Source: Rhodospirillaceae bacterium
Lineage (GTDB): Bacteria; Pseudomonadota; Alphaproteobacteria; Rhodospirillales; Rhodospirillaceae
DNA length: 43,806 nucleotides
NCBI GenBank assembly: GCA_009693785.1
Contig: SHWP01000030.1
Coordinates: forward strand, 1-43,806
Direction: 5' to 3'
Positions 1-7,759 of this stretch are shown piece by piece; position 1 is the first letter of the stretch; each line of letters begins with the position of its first letter. The position numbers and the translations under genes were made by a program. Under the pieces are notes generated by a model that searched no databases, was not told the DNA's origin, and was given only the letters and a program-made list of their open reading frames with translations.

Positions 1-270
1 GGCGGCCAGTATCACAGTGTCGAAGCTGGCGTTCACTGTCTCAACATCACCCGCAGCTCCGCCTAGTACTTTGGCATGCGAATCTTTTACCGTAATGCGT
101 CCGCCAAAACCGATGATGTCACGCACATCCTTCGCCAAGACCGATGCATTCTTACCAACGTTGATTGTTGCCGCTGTGGGGGCCGCGTTGTCAGATTTAT
201 CCTGGGCGTTTGAGCTACAAACGCTAGCGGCTAACGTTACAAAAACTATCGCGTGCCAGATTATTTTCAT
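1..270 (-). CDS. Secreted hypothetical protein, 3' part beyond the window
   Basis: The first 90 codons of a minus-strand gene are visible and the frame is open to the left edge, so the C-terminus is missing. The product starts MKIIWHAIVFVTLAASVCSS, a typical Sec signal peptide with likely cleavage around residue 22. The mature part is rich in Gly, Val, Asp and Ala, with short alternating hydrophobic segments (for example the stretch around VLGGAAGDVETV) that suggest a beta-rich or beta-helical exported protein. The start lies 4 bases after the stop of the small gene at 275-583, so it is probably the last visible member of the long minus-strand operon. No family could be assigned. Confidence 0.6.
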   Translation of the reverse strand, partial: MKIIWHAIVFVTLAASVCSSNAQDKSDNAAPTAATINVGKNASVLAKDVRDIIGFGGRITVKDSHAKVLGGAAGDVETVNASFDTVILAA

Positions 271-274
271 CGCG

Positions 275-583
275 TTATTCCTTCTCCAGTGCGGCACGGG
301 CATCGTGCACCGAGCGCAACAACCGCCTGATCAAAGCCTCGCGTTTGACTTTGCGTTCGTCTTCGGCGGCATCATCGGGCTGCCACCTTTCGAATTCGGC
401 GCGGGTGAGCACACCCTTTTGGGCGAGAACGCGCTCCATGGCATCGAACCGGTCGAACAACACCGAAACCTCAGTTGCCAGCGCCAAAATCATGGCGTGC
501 ATCTGGTCCATGTTGGCGTCGTCGAAATAACGCGGCCGCGTGCCTTGCGCCGGGCGCGGTGTTTGTATTTTGGTGTCCGGCAT
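275..583 (-). CDS. Small charged helical protein, paralogue of 28291-28656
   Basis: The product is a 102-residue cytoplasmic protein without signal peptide or membrane segment. After a short Pro/Arg-rich N-terminus it has the element RPRYFDD, then a long, probably coiled-coil helix (about residues 24-60, containing FDRFDAMERVLAQKGVL), then a charged region ending IRRLLRSV. The same order of elements occurs in the protein at 28291-28656 (RPWFFDN, RLDTVERLLEAHGLL, IARVLRIV). The two therefore form a family, whose function I do not recognise. The gene sits 8 bases after the methyltransferase stop and 4 bases before the secreted-protein start, which implies co-transcription. Confidence 0.7.
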   Translation of the reverse strand: MPDTKIQTPRPAQGTRPRYFDDANMDQMHAMILALATEVSVLFDRFDAMERVLAQKGVLTRAEFERWQPDDAAEDERKVKREALIRRLLRSVHDARAALEKE

Positions 584-591
584 GAATGAGG

Positions 592-1773
592 CTACTTCGA
601 AACCCCGGCATACCAGGCTTGCCCGCCGCCCCGTGTCGAGCCCATGAATTTTTTATTATCGACTTCGACCGCGCTGGTCAGCGCATTGGCTGCCGCAACG
701 CCGGGGCCAAAGCCTTCAAAATATTTCGAGGTATCGAAACCGGCAGTGGCGGCCACTTCTTTTAGCTCTAGCTCGTGCATGGTGCCCCAATAGGGCTCGT
801 TGTTGTTGTAAGTATCCCAATCGCGAACAAACTGGGTCCAGGCATCAACGCCCTTGTAGGGCGGCAATTCCGAGCACAAGAACAACCCGCCTGACTTTAG
901 CACGCGGCGGGCCTCTTTAAAAATGTTGAACGTAGCGGTGCGTGAGGTTTCGTGCAGCGAGGCCAAGCAACAGACGAGATCGAAGCTTTCGTCGGCAAAC
1001 GTCATGGCCTCAGCATTCATTTGATGGAAGTGAATCGGCACGCCCCACGATTCAGCGCGCGCATGAGCATAACGCAAGAGGGCGGGGCCTACGTCAATTG
1101 CGTGCAACTCGGCGTCGGGGAACATCATGGCCAGCCCGGTGGTCGAACCACCCGCCGTGCAGCCGATTTCCAAAATCTTTTTTGGTTTTAAGTCGGGGCG
1201 GGTTTGACGGATCATCATGGCGGCGGCCTTGCCGATGCCATCCATGCGCGCGCCAAACAAACCTTGCGTGTAAATGAACGCGCCGCGGTCATACAGTGCG
1301 CCAGCAGTCACGTCGTCTTCCATCAGGTCGGCCGAGTATCCGCCTGGCGTAGCGTGATGATCATTGTGCTTGATGTAGCCTGGGATTTCGAACCCCGGCT
1401 GCAGCTTCAGCGAGCCCTTGGTTTTTCCGTTAGCGATTTTCTTTGCCGTGGCGATCAGGCTGGGCAATTGGCGCTCAATGCTTTCGTCCACCGAGTTCCA
1501 CATCATTTCCTGGATGGAGCGCTGGAACGAACTGGTCATTTGGTAATAAGGCTGGCGCACCATCTCTTTGCGGATCTCATGGCGGTCAGCGGGCGCGCGG
1601 CCGTGGGCGCGCTGGAATGCAGGCAACACGTGCTTGTCATAGACGGCCTTGTTGCCTGGCGTAATTTCGTTGAGCACATGCTTGCCAGTCTGGTTGAGAA
1701 AGGCCTGGCGCGCGGCCTCATCCAAGGTCGCGGTTGGCAGAACAGCGTGGGGTTCTTGCTTGAGGGCGGCCAT
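592..1773 (-). CDS. Class I SAM-dependent methyltransferase
   Basis: This 393-residue protein has a Methyltransf_11/25-type Rossmann domain in its C-terminal half. Motif I is LEIGCTAGGST near residues 201-211, followed by the acidic AdoMet ribose contact in LHAIDVG (about 224-230) and the segment SFDLVCC (about 262-268). The first 190 residues are an unassigned, largely helical extension with a HNDHH segment near 136-140, so the substrate cannot be inferred. It is longer than a minimal methyltransferase. An excellent ribosome binding site (AAAGGAGGT) precedes the ATG. It lies 81 bases downstream of the CpcT-like gene, a wider gap than elsewhere in the run, so it may have its own promoter. Confidence 0.85.
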   Translation of the reverse strand: MAALKQEPHAVLPTATLDEAARQAFLNQTGKHVLNEITPGNKAVYDKHVLPAFQRAHGRAPADRHEIRKEMVRQPYYQMTSSFQRSIQEMMWNSVDESIERQLPSLIATAKKIANGKTKGSLKLQPGFEIPGYIKHNDHHATPGGYSADLMEDDVTAGALYDRGAFIYTQGLFGARMDGIGKAAAMMIRQTRPDLKPKKILEIGCTAGGSTTGLAMMFPDAELHAIDVGPALLRYAHARAESWGVPIHFHQMNAEAMTFADESFDLVCCLASLHETSRTATFNIFKEARRVLKSGGLFLCSELPPYKGVDAWTQFVRDWDTYNNNEPYWGTMHELELKEVAATAGFDTSKYFEGFGPGVAAANALTSAVEVDNKKFMGSTRGGGQAWYAGVSK

Positions 1774-1778
1774 GGCTG

Positions 1779-1787
1779 ACCTCCTTT
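1779..1787 (-). promoter_or_regulatory. Strong Shine-Dalgarno for the methyltransferase
   Basis: On the minus strand the sequence AAAGGAGGT ends 5 bases before the ATG at 1773. It is close to perfectly complementary to the 3' end of 16S rRNA and fixes the start codon. It is one of the strongest sites in this window. Confidence 0.75.
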
Positions 1788-1854
1788 GAAATGCGAGTAA
1801 ATTTCAGGCAAATCGTACCGCTCCAGCGTCCTCACGACAAGCGCGGCTGGGGCC

Positions 1855-2829
1855 CTAGCCGACCTGGCAACTGACAGACATAAAGGGCTCGAAATCGATC
1901 TTGAGCGGCTCTGCCCCGCCCGGGCCAGTGCTTGAGGCTGTGGGGAGTTGGGTTGCCGAATCGATCAAACTGAGCACATATCCGCTCGCTGGGTCGGAAT
2001 GTATCTCGAGCTCCAACGGCGGAGCTCCGGGAAATGATAACCGCCCCGTCCCACCTTCGCTATGCAATTGCAGCTTAGCTTGTTGGGGCGTGCTGGCGTT
2101 GCCGATGCGCCCGGGCTGCAGCGTGGCTATGCATGATGCCGGAAGCGCCCGGCGCATTTCAAAGTTGGTGAAGTTCGAACCGGGGGCCTGTTCCCACCCG
2201 ACGGAATTGTCGTCGAGGCGCCGGGCTTGTTCGCGGAACCAATAGCCCTTTGCCGATAAGCTCATGGCATACTCGAAATACAATTCTGGCCCGCGATTGC
2301 AAGCCTTGGCCGCCATGCTTCCGGTGAAGGCAGTCCCATCAAAGTGCAACAACAGATCGCAGCCGGGCTTGAAGCGGATAATGTCGGCCTCGGCGAGGTT
2401 TTTAAGCTTGTCCAGATTGGACTCAAGAGTTTCAGCGTTGGCAAAAAAAGATTTTGGATCGCGCAAGGGAACGAAACTCACTCGAATCGCCTTGGCGTTG
2501 TCATCAACACGTATCACTTGCAGCCGGGCACTATGAATCGTGGTGGGGTCGCCGTTTTTGTACTCGGCAGCGTACATGACATGTGCGCCCAACAGCGGCA
2601 CGTTCACGTGTTGATACACGCCGTGAATACGAAAGTGAGGCGCGTATTTGCGCTCGGCGAATACTCCGCCAGACTGTGCAGCGACTTGGCGGAAATTGTC
2701 AAACTCGCCCGACCACCACTGCATGAGCTGTTCGTTATCGTGGTTTGCCGGGGCAGCCACGGCTGCGGGTAAGGATAAAACTGCGGTGAGGAAACCAACC
2801 CAAGCAAGATTTCGAAGCATCAAAGTCAT
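1855..2829 (-). CDS. Exported CpcT/CpeT-like protein
   Basis: This 324-residue protein has a Sec signal peptide (hydrophobic residues about 9-25, cleavage near AVAA/PA). Residues about 34-210 resemble the CpcT/CpeT (DUF1001) fold. The family signature is seen as QLMQWWSGEFDNFRQ near 35-49 and as FKPGCDLLLHFDGTAFTG near 153-170, followed by a further Cys at 177. CpcT/CpeT proteins are bilin lyases in cyanobacteria, but many proteobacteria without phycobilisomes carry exported homologues of unknown role, and that is the safer reading here. The C-terminal 110 residues are unassigned. It starts 5 bases after the VOC gene stop, so the two are co-transcribed. An alternative in-frame ATG lies three codons later. 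Confidence 0.7.
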   Translation of the reverse strand: MTLMLRNLAWVGFLTAVLSLPAAVAAPANHDNEQLMQWWSGEFDNFRQVAAQSGGVFAERKYAPHFRIHGVYQHVNVPLLGAHVMYAAEYKNGDPTTIHSARLQVIRVDDNAKAIRVSFVPLRDPKSFFANAETLESNLDKLKNLAEADIIRFKPGCDLLLHFDGTAFTGSMAAKACNRGPELYFEYAMSLSAKGYWFREQARRLDDNSVGWEQAPGSNFTNFEMRRALPASCIATLQPGRIGNASTPQQAKLQLHSEGGTGRLSFPGAPPLELEIHSDPASGYVLSLIDSATQLPTASSTGPGGAEPLKIDFEPFMSVSCQVG

Positions 2830-2834
2830 GGTAT

Positions 2835-3326
2835 TTATTCCTTGGGTAATCCAGTGATGCTGACCAATACGCCGTCGGGATCGTAGAATACCATTTCGGT
2901 ATAAGTCCCAGCGCGCATCATGGGGTGATCGGTGGTTTTCACGTAAGGCGTCGGCGGCGTGAGAAACTTGTAACCGGCATTTACCGCCGCGCGGTATATT
3001 TGATCCAAGTGGTGCGTGTACAGCACCATAGCGGTTTGACCATAATACACTTGGCCAGGTTTACTGGGCGGCGCATCGGGAACTGGCGTTCCTGAAATTT
3101 CATAAAGCCCGATCAATCCATTTTCGCTTTGGCTCGATTGCAAATGCACGATACGCATGGTGCACGGTCCCAGGCCCAGCATTTGGCCCATGGCCGGTCC
3201 CGACACGGTTTTTTCTTCAGCCACCGTGAAACCAAGGATGTCGCGGTAGAGCGCCAGCGAGCGCTCGATATTCTTGCAAAAAATCGTCATGCGTTTCAGC
3301 GGCGTGGTCAGGGACTTGTCTGGCAT
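2835..3326 (-). CDS. VOC family (glyoxalase/bleomycin resistance) protein
   Basis: This 163-residue single VOC module opens with LKRMTIFCKNIERSLALYRD, the usual first strand and helix of a half-site. It ends with FYDPDGVLVSITG, where most metal-dependent members have a Glu in the last strand (consensus like GNLIEL). Here that position reads Ser, so a metal ligand may be missing. VOC enzymes include glyoxalases, extradiol dioxygenases and epimerases. The exact reaction is not predictable. It lies between the amidohydrolase (20-base gap) and the CpcT-like gene (5-base gap) in one transcription unit. Confidence 0.85.
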   Translation of the reverse strand: MPDKSLTTPLKRMTIFCKNIERSLALYRDILGFTVAEEKTVSGPAMGQMLGLGPCTMRIVHLQSSQSENGLIGLYEISGTPVPDAPPSKPGQVYYGQTAMVLYTHHLDQIYRAAVNAGYKFLTPPTPYVKTTDHPMMRAGTYTEMVFYDPDGVLVSITGLPKE

Positions 3327-3346
3327 GAGTAATTTTCCCGAGGCGG

Positions 3347-4546
3347 TTATTGAATACGCTGACCGGCCTTATACACCGCGTGAATACGCTTGAGGTTGGT
3401 CAGATCAGCGAGCGGATCAGCATCCAACAGCACCATGTCAGCCCATTTGCCGCGTTCAAGGGAGCCAAACTCTTTCTCGCGGCCAATAAAAATCGCGCCA
3501 TTCAGCGTGGCGATGCGCAAGGTTGTCGTTGGCGGCAAACCCATCTGACCGATGCGCATGATCTCGTGATGAACCATGGCGGCATCGAAGTGATCGCTGC
3601 CGAGCGCTGCGATACCACCATGCTCCACCAAATTTTTAACGTTAGCTTGCGCAATGGCGATCATAGGCTTGGTCCAGGCGGGCCAGCCCATGCCTTCGGT
3701 ATCGTCAAAAATGCTAAACGTCGTGGCGAAGGCAATTTTGCCATCCACAATCCGCTTGGCCAAAGCATCCGAGATAGGCGCCGTCACGACCGGATGCTCC
3801 GGGGTCGACATGCCAGCCGCGACCACGGTGCTTGCAATAACCTCATCGGTGATGTGAATTGTCGTGCGTACGTTCTTGGCGTGGACGTATGCGACAATGC
3901 GCGCCATGGCGTCGAGTGGAATCAGCGGTATGACTTCGCCCGTGTTCGCACCAAAGCGCTCAAAGCTAAATTTTTGAACATCGGGCTTCATGGCGATGAC
4001 ACGTTCAAGCCGGGCCTCGATCTCGGGCCAATCGGGCAGGGCATTCGGGTCTTGCCCCCGTCCGCGGAGCGATGACGCACCAAAGACTTGGCCAGTGGCG
4101 AAGATGCGCGGGCTAACGATCTCACCGGCACGCTCTTGAGCCCGTAGGCCGTATATGAACTCGGGGTTATTGCCCGCGTCGAAAATCGTTGTCACGCCAT
4201 TGTCTAAATACGCGCGCAGACCCTTCAGACTTTTTTCAATGTCGGGTGCGGGTTTGTCGCCCCACGCCCCACCACCCTTCAGATGCACGTGAATATCGAT
4301 CAGTCCGGGAATCAAATATTTCCCTTTGCCGTCGATTTTATCTGCGTTTGCAGCCCGAATGGGCGCACGGCTAATGCGATCTATCCGCCCGTCTTTAACA
4401 CTGACCCAAGCCCCCTTCACGGCGGGGGCCCCGGTACCATCAATCAATGTGACATTAGCAGTCAGCAGATCAGCCGCCCAAGCTGGCGAAGTGGCGCATA
4501 TGCCAATCAGACAAACCCAAACCCTGAAACGCAACCCCCAAGTCAT
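3347..4546 (-). CDS. Exported metal-dependent amidohydrolase
   Basis: This 399-residue member of the amidohydrolase superfamily is of the imidazolonepropionase/prolidase-like branch. A Sec signal peptide ends near AWA/AD (residue 25). The metal and catalytic positions are visible: H86 and H88 in IDIHVHL, K192 in VQKFSFE, H231 in TIHITDE, H251 in PEHPV, and D318 in ALGSDHFD. The C-terminal segment SLERGKWADMVLLDADPL is the usual small beta-sandwich return. Such exported enzymes hydrolyse C-N or lactone bonds in peptides, cyclic amides or xenobiotics, and the substrate is unknown here. It lies between two VOC genes and downstream of a monooxygenase in the same minus-strand run. Confidence 0.88.
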   Translation of the reverse strand: MTWGLRFRVWVCLIGICATSPAWAADLLTANVTLIDGTGAPAVKGAWVSVKDGRIDRISRAPIRAANADKIDGKGKYLIPGLIDIHVHLKGGGAWGDKPAPDIEKSLKGLRAYLDNGVTTIFDAGNNPEFIYGLRAQERAGEIVSPRIFATGQVFGASSLRGRGQDPNALPDWPEIEARLERVIAMKPDVQKFSFERFGANTGEVIPLIPLDAMARIVAYVHAKNVRTTIHITDEVIASTVVAAGMSTPEHPVVTAPISDALAKRIVDGKIAFATTFSIFDDTEGMGWPAWTKPMIAIAQANVKNLVEHGGIAALGSDHFDAAMVHHEIMRIGQMGLPPTTTLRIATLNGAIFIGREKEFGSLERGKWADMVLLDADPLADLTNLKRIHAVYKAGQRIQ

Positions 4547-4586
4547 GGGCGGCTCCTCTAATGGCGGATTACTCAGTTCAATATCT

Positions 4587-5525
4587 CTACGTCTCGATTA
4601 GATGGTGAATTACACCATGAGGCGCGCGCAACGTGAAGGAGCGTACCTTGCCATAGGGAGACAGCGATACCTCGGTGATGGCCGAATGAATTTCAACGCC
4701 AAAGGCCTTTGCCTCGCGCGCGTGGTCTTCGATGTGATCGACAAATAACGTGCCGCCGGCAAGGCCGCGATTGGGAAACACGGCTTTGTCACGCAAGGAT
4801 TTATAGGCGCCCTTGGGCAGTCCGTAATGGATAATGCCGAAATAGGGCTCGGTGCGTTTCAGGCCAATGTTCTTAGCCCTGAGCTGCAGTTTATGGGGCG
4901 TGCCGACAAGTTTGGAGAAGCTAGGGTCGTCGATGAAATATTCATGCACCACCGATAACCCTAAGACCTTCTCGTAAAAATCCACGACCTTTGGCTGATC
5001 TTCCACCGGGCTTGAGATGCTTTGGGGCTCGGAAAATAATTTGTCCGTTGTGGTGGCAAAGTCGCGGAAGAAATCCTTCGGGCCGCTGATGAGGGCCGTG
5101 ACCACTTCGTCGGGCCCCCACAAATGCCCCTCGATGAATTTTCCGTTGGGCAAGTCATACTCCGACACATCATCTTTCAGCTTAAAGCCTTTGGACTGGA
5201 GATGGGCGTTGGCTGCGTCAAAATCAGGGGCATAGAAATCGATCACCTTGAGGGCGTCGCAATCAAAACCAGAATTGCGATTACGAATAATGGTCGGTGA
5301 AACGGGGTCGAACTGGACCAAGCGCACGCCGAAATGTGTCCCGGGCGTTTCCAGCAACATGGTTTTAGCGCCATGACCGTCCAATCCCCACAACGCTTTG
5401 ACGGCGGGCCTATCAAGCGATTGTTCGGCCACGGGTTTGAGGCCAAACACACCCTCGAACAATGCGCGCTGGGCCGTCAAATCGGCGCAAGAGACAATGG
5501 GGCCGTGGATAAGGCGAACGGACAT
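4587..5525 (-). CDS. Two-domain VOC family protein
   Basis: This 312-residue protein contains two VOC modules. The first starts at about residue 5 (GPIVSCADLTAQRALFEGVF). The second starts at about residue 160 and contains VVDFYEKVLGLSVVHEYF. Two-module VOC proteins include extradiol ring-cleavage dioxygenases and related enzymes, but the classical His/His/Glu facial triad is not obvious. The last strand reads GVIHHLIE, with His where Glu is expected. No signal peptide is present. It lies 30 bases after the FAD monooxygenase gene and 40 bases before the amidohydrolase, which favours a catabolic role on the monooxygenase product. Confidence 0.8.
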   Translation of the reverse strand: MSVRLIHGPIVSCADLTAQRALFEGVFGLKPVAEQSLDRPAVKALWGLDGHGAKTMLLETPGTHFGVRLVQFDPVSPTIIRNRNSGFDCDALKVIDFYAPDFDAANAHLQSKGFKLKDDVSEYDLPNGKFIEGHLWGPDEVVTALISGPKDFFRDFATTTDKLFSEPQSISSPVEDQPKVVDFYEKVLGLSVVHEYFIDDPSFSKLVGTPHKLQLRAKNIGLKRTEPYFGIIHYGLPKGAYKSLRDKAVFPNRGLAGGTLFVDHIEDHAREAKAFGVEIHSAITEVSLSPYGKVRSFTLRAPHGVIHHLIET

Positions 5526-5555
5526 GATGTGGCGCTCCAGGGCTGACGGCTGAGA

Positions 5556-6755
5556 CTAAGCTATTGCCTCGGACCGGCGAAAGGAATTGATCAAGGCGTT
5601 GTCCATCAAGAATGCCCGATGCCGGTCGCGGTCGGCGGCAATGGCTTGCAGGTCAGCCAAAACCTCGCGGCGTTTAGCTGGGTCTTTCTCGCGGTGACGC
5701 CGGTAATTGGCATCCGATGTTGACTGGATATCGTCCACCGCCGCCGAGCGGCGCTGACGAGTGTAATGGTCAAGCAAGGCCCCAGCATCAGCGCTGTTAT
5801 GAATTGCGATCAGCTTGGTGGTCAGATTAAAGGCATCGTGCAGGCCGCCATTCATGCCAAAACCACCGGCAGGACTATTCAAGTGGGCGGCATCGCCAGC
5901 CAGCAAAACACGACCAAGGTTAAAGGTTTCGGCCACACGCCGGTGCACGCGGTAAAGCCGCGCGGTCATCACTTGAAATGGCGACCCGGCCGGACAGATT
6001 TTCCCCAACTTCGATTGAATCGTTTCTTCAGAGAGGGTGTCTTCATCGACGCTATCGGGCGGTGGCGACCAACCCACCCGCCACATGAAGCGGGTGCGAA
6101 ACATGCTGAAGGGTCCAAAATCTGACCAATAATAGTTCACTCCCAGCAGGCCTGGCAGATGTTCATGAAATGCAAAGGGGGTGCCCACGGTGAAAGACAC
6201 CGCTGGGTACGTCTCGCCTGTAAATGGAATATCGAGTTTGGTGCGCACCGCCGAGGCCGCTCCGTCGGCGGCGATCAGCCAAGCGCCGGACATCGTTTCA
6301 GGTTTGCCATCGCGGATGAAGGTGGCTGTAACACTGTCGTGATTTTGCACCACGTCCGTCACCTCAGCACCGAAGATCAGCGTGCCCGGGGCCTCACGTT
6401 CTAACGCTGCCGCAGCCACCCGCACCAAGTTGAATTGCTCGCATTGCAGCCGGTAGGGGTAGCGCGTTTCATCGGCAATCAATCCAAAGTCGAAGATGAC
6501 TGACTCACCCGTCTCATAAATCTTGTACTGCCATTGCGGCGCGGGGCGGCCCAGCTCAAGCAGCTTGCTCGTCAGCCCAAGGGTGTCGAGCAATTCCAAG
6601 GTCGGCGAATGAAACGTCGAGGCGCGCGGCTCCGAATGCAGGGCCTCGGCTTTTTCGAATACCGTGACTGCAATGCCCGCGCGCACCAATCGTAGTGCTG
6701 ACACCAAGCCCACGGGCCCGGCACCGGCGATGATGACGCGCCCAACGTTGGCCAT
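5556..6755 (-). CDS. FAD-dependent aromatic-type monooxygenase
   Basis: This 399-residue protein belongs to the PheA/TfdB (FAD_binding_3) family of class A flavin monooxygenases. It shows the N-terminal dinucleotide motif GAGPVG (11-16) ending in an acidic residue in TVFE (31-34). It also has the DG motif in AADGAASAVR (162-171) and the flavin ribityl motif GDAAH at 287-291, followed by PAGGFGMNGGLHDAFNL. Such enzymes use NAD(P)H and O2 to hydroxylate aromatic or related rings. The length is typical for members lacking the C-terminal thioredoxin-like domain. It is flanked by an exported SDR upstream and a two-domain VOC protein downstream. Confidence 0.9.
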   Translation of the reverse strand: MANVGRVIIAGAGPVGLVSALRLVRAGIAVTVFEKAEALHSEPRASTFHSPTLELLDTLGLTSKLLELGRPAPQWQYKIYETGESVIFDFGLIADETRYPYRLQCEQFNLVRVAAAALEREAPGTLIFGAEVTDVVQNHDSVTATFIRDGKPETMSGAWLIAADGAASAVRTKLDIPFTGETYPAVSFTVGTPFAFHEHLPGLLGVNYYWSDFGPFSMFRTRFMWRVGWSPPPDSVDEDTLSEETIQSKLGKICPAGSPFQVMTARLYRVHRRVAETFNLGRVLLAGDAAHLNSPAGGFGMNGGLHDAFNLTTKLIAIHNSADAGALLDHYTRQRRSAAVDDIQSTSDANYRRHREKDPAKRREVLADLQAIAADRDRHRAFLMDNALINSFRRSEAIA

Positions 6756-6776
6756 CTCGAGCGTTACAAGACGCGC

Positions 6777-7565
6777 CTACCAGGGCATCGTGGTGCCGTC
6801 GAAGTTGAAGAACGTGGCGGTCTTATCGAGTGTCAGCGTTTCCATAATCGTACTGAGTTCCCGAACTGCCAGTTCCGTAGTGCGCAACGGCATGCGCCCG
6901 CGTGCACCGGCCATCATGTCGGTATCGACTGGGCCGGGGTTGATCAATGCCACGGCGATGCCCTTGTCTTTCAACGGATATGAGATGTTCTTCATCACCA
7001 TGTTCACCGCAGCCTTGCTGCTGCGGTAGAAAGGCTGGCGGTTGGATGTTGCTCCGGCGATGGACCCTTCGCTGGATGTCATCACCAAAACTTTTTTCTG
7101 TTTGCTCGCGACCAAGTGCTCGGTGAAGGCTTCGGTCATCTTCAACGGCCCGCGCACATTGGTGTTCATCACATCATCAAAGCTCGCGTAATCAATGGTG
7201 CCAAATCTTTGTTTCTCGGGGAACCCTGTGATGCCAGCGTTATTGATCAGAATATCAACGGCTGTGCCTTTGTACTTCGCAGCCAAAGCGTCGATGGCGG
7301 CCAAATCAGAAACGTCAAGGGCTTCAACGGTAATATCGGGGTCGGCCTTGGCCAGCGCATTCAATTCTGTGGCCTCGGCGGGTTTGCGCGCCGTGGCGAT
7401 GACCTTGTAGCCCTTGGCGGCATATTGGCGGGCAAACTCGAGCCCAATGCCCCGGTTCGCGCCGGTGACTAATACTGTGCCTGCGTCAGCGGCGCTGACG
7501 CTGACGGGTGTTAGGCCCGCCAGGGCAATGGCCAGAGCGAAAAAAGAAATCATGCGCCGGATCAT
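6777..7565 (-). CDS. Exported short-chain dehydrogenase/reductase
   Basis: This 262-residue classical SDR carries an N-terminal signal peptide. The start at 7565 is chosen because AGGAG lies 8 bases upstream and the peptide from there begins MIRRMISFFALAIALAGL with likely cleavage after SVSA. Cofactor and catalytic motifs are intact: TGANRGIG at 34-41, LINNAG, the Ser in VMTSSEGS, and Tyr/Lys in FYRSSK. An exported NAD(P)-dependent enzyme is unusual, because the cofactor is not free in the periplasm. The Arg-Arg pair before the hydrophobic stretch raises the possibility of Tat export with bound cofactor. It is the first gene of the long minus-strand run. Confidence 0.85.
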   Translation of the reverse strand: MIRRMISFFALAIALAGLTPVSVSAADAGTVLVTGANRGIGLEFARQYAAKGYKVIATARKPAEATELNALAKADPDITVEALDVSDLAAIDALAAKYKGTAVDILINNAGITGFPEKQRFGTIDYASFDDVMNTNVRGPLKMTEAFTEHLVASKQKKVLVMTSSEGSIAGATSNRQPFYRSSKAAVNMVMKNISYPLKDKGIAVALINPGPVDTDMMAGARGRMPLRTTELAVRELSTIMETLTLDKTATFFNFDGTTMPW

Positions 7566-7759
7566 GATTAAGTCTCCTGAAATTGAAATGTAACAGTGGC
7601 TGGCAGGTAGCATGGAGCAAGCAATTTGCCCAGAGCCCGACCGCTAAACGGCCATGTTTGCCCTAACCCCGATGGGGGACTCCCGTTGGCAGTGGCCCTT
7701 CTTTATAGTCCGCAGGTACTTCCCACCGGCAGCCCCGGGTTTGGCACCAAGAGGACCGC

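Noticed and set aside
17..589. Plus-strand open frame of 190 codons
   Set aside because: It lies antisense to a signal-peptide gene (1-270) and a small gene (275-583) that have a paralogue and operon spacing. Its own product has no recognisable feature.
3350..4075. Plus-strand open frame of 241 codons
   Set aside because: It is antisense to the amidohydrolase with complete metal ligands, and no family features are seen.
7660..7759. Promoter with TTGGCA and TATAGT before the transporter gene
   Set aside because: The spacing is only about 12 bases, too short for a sigma70 promoter.
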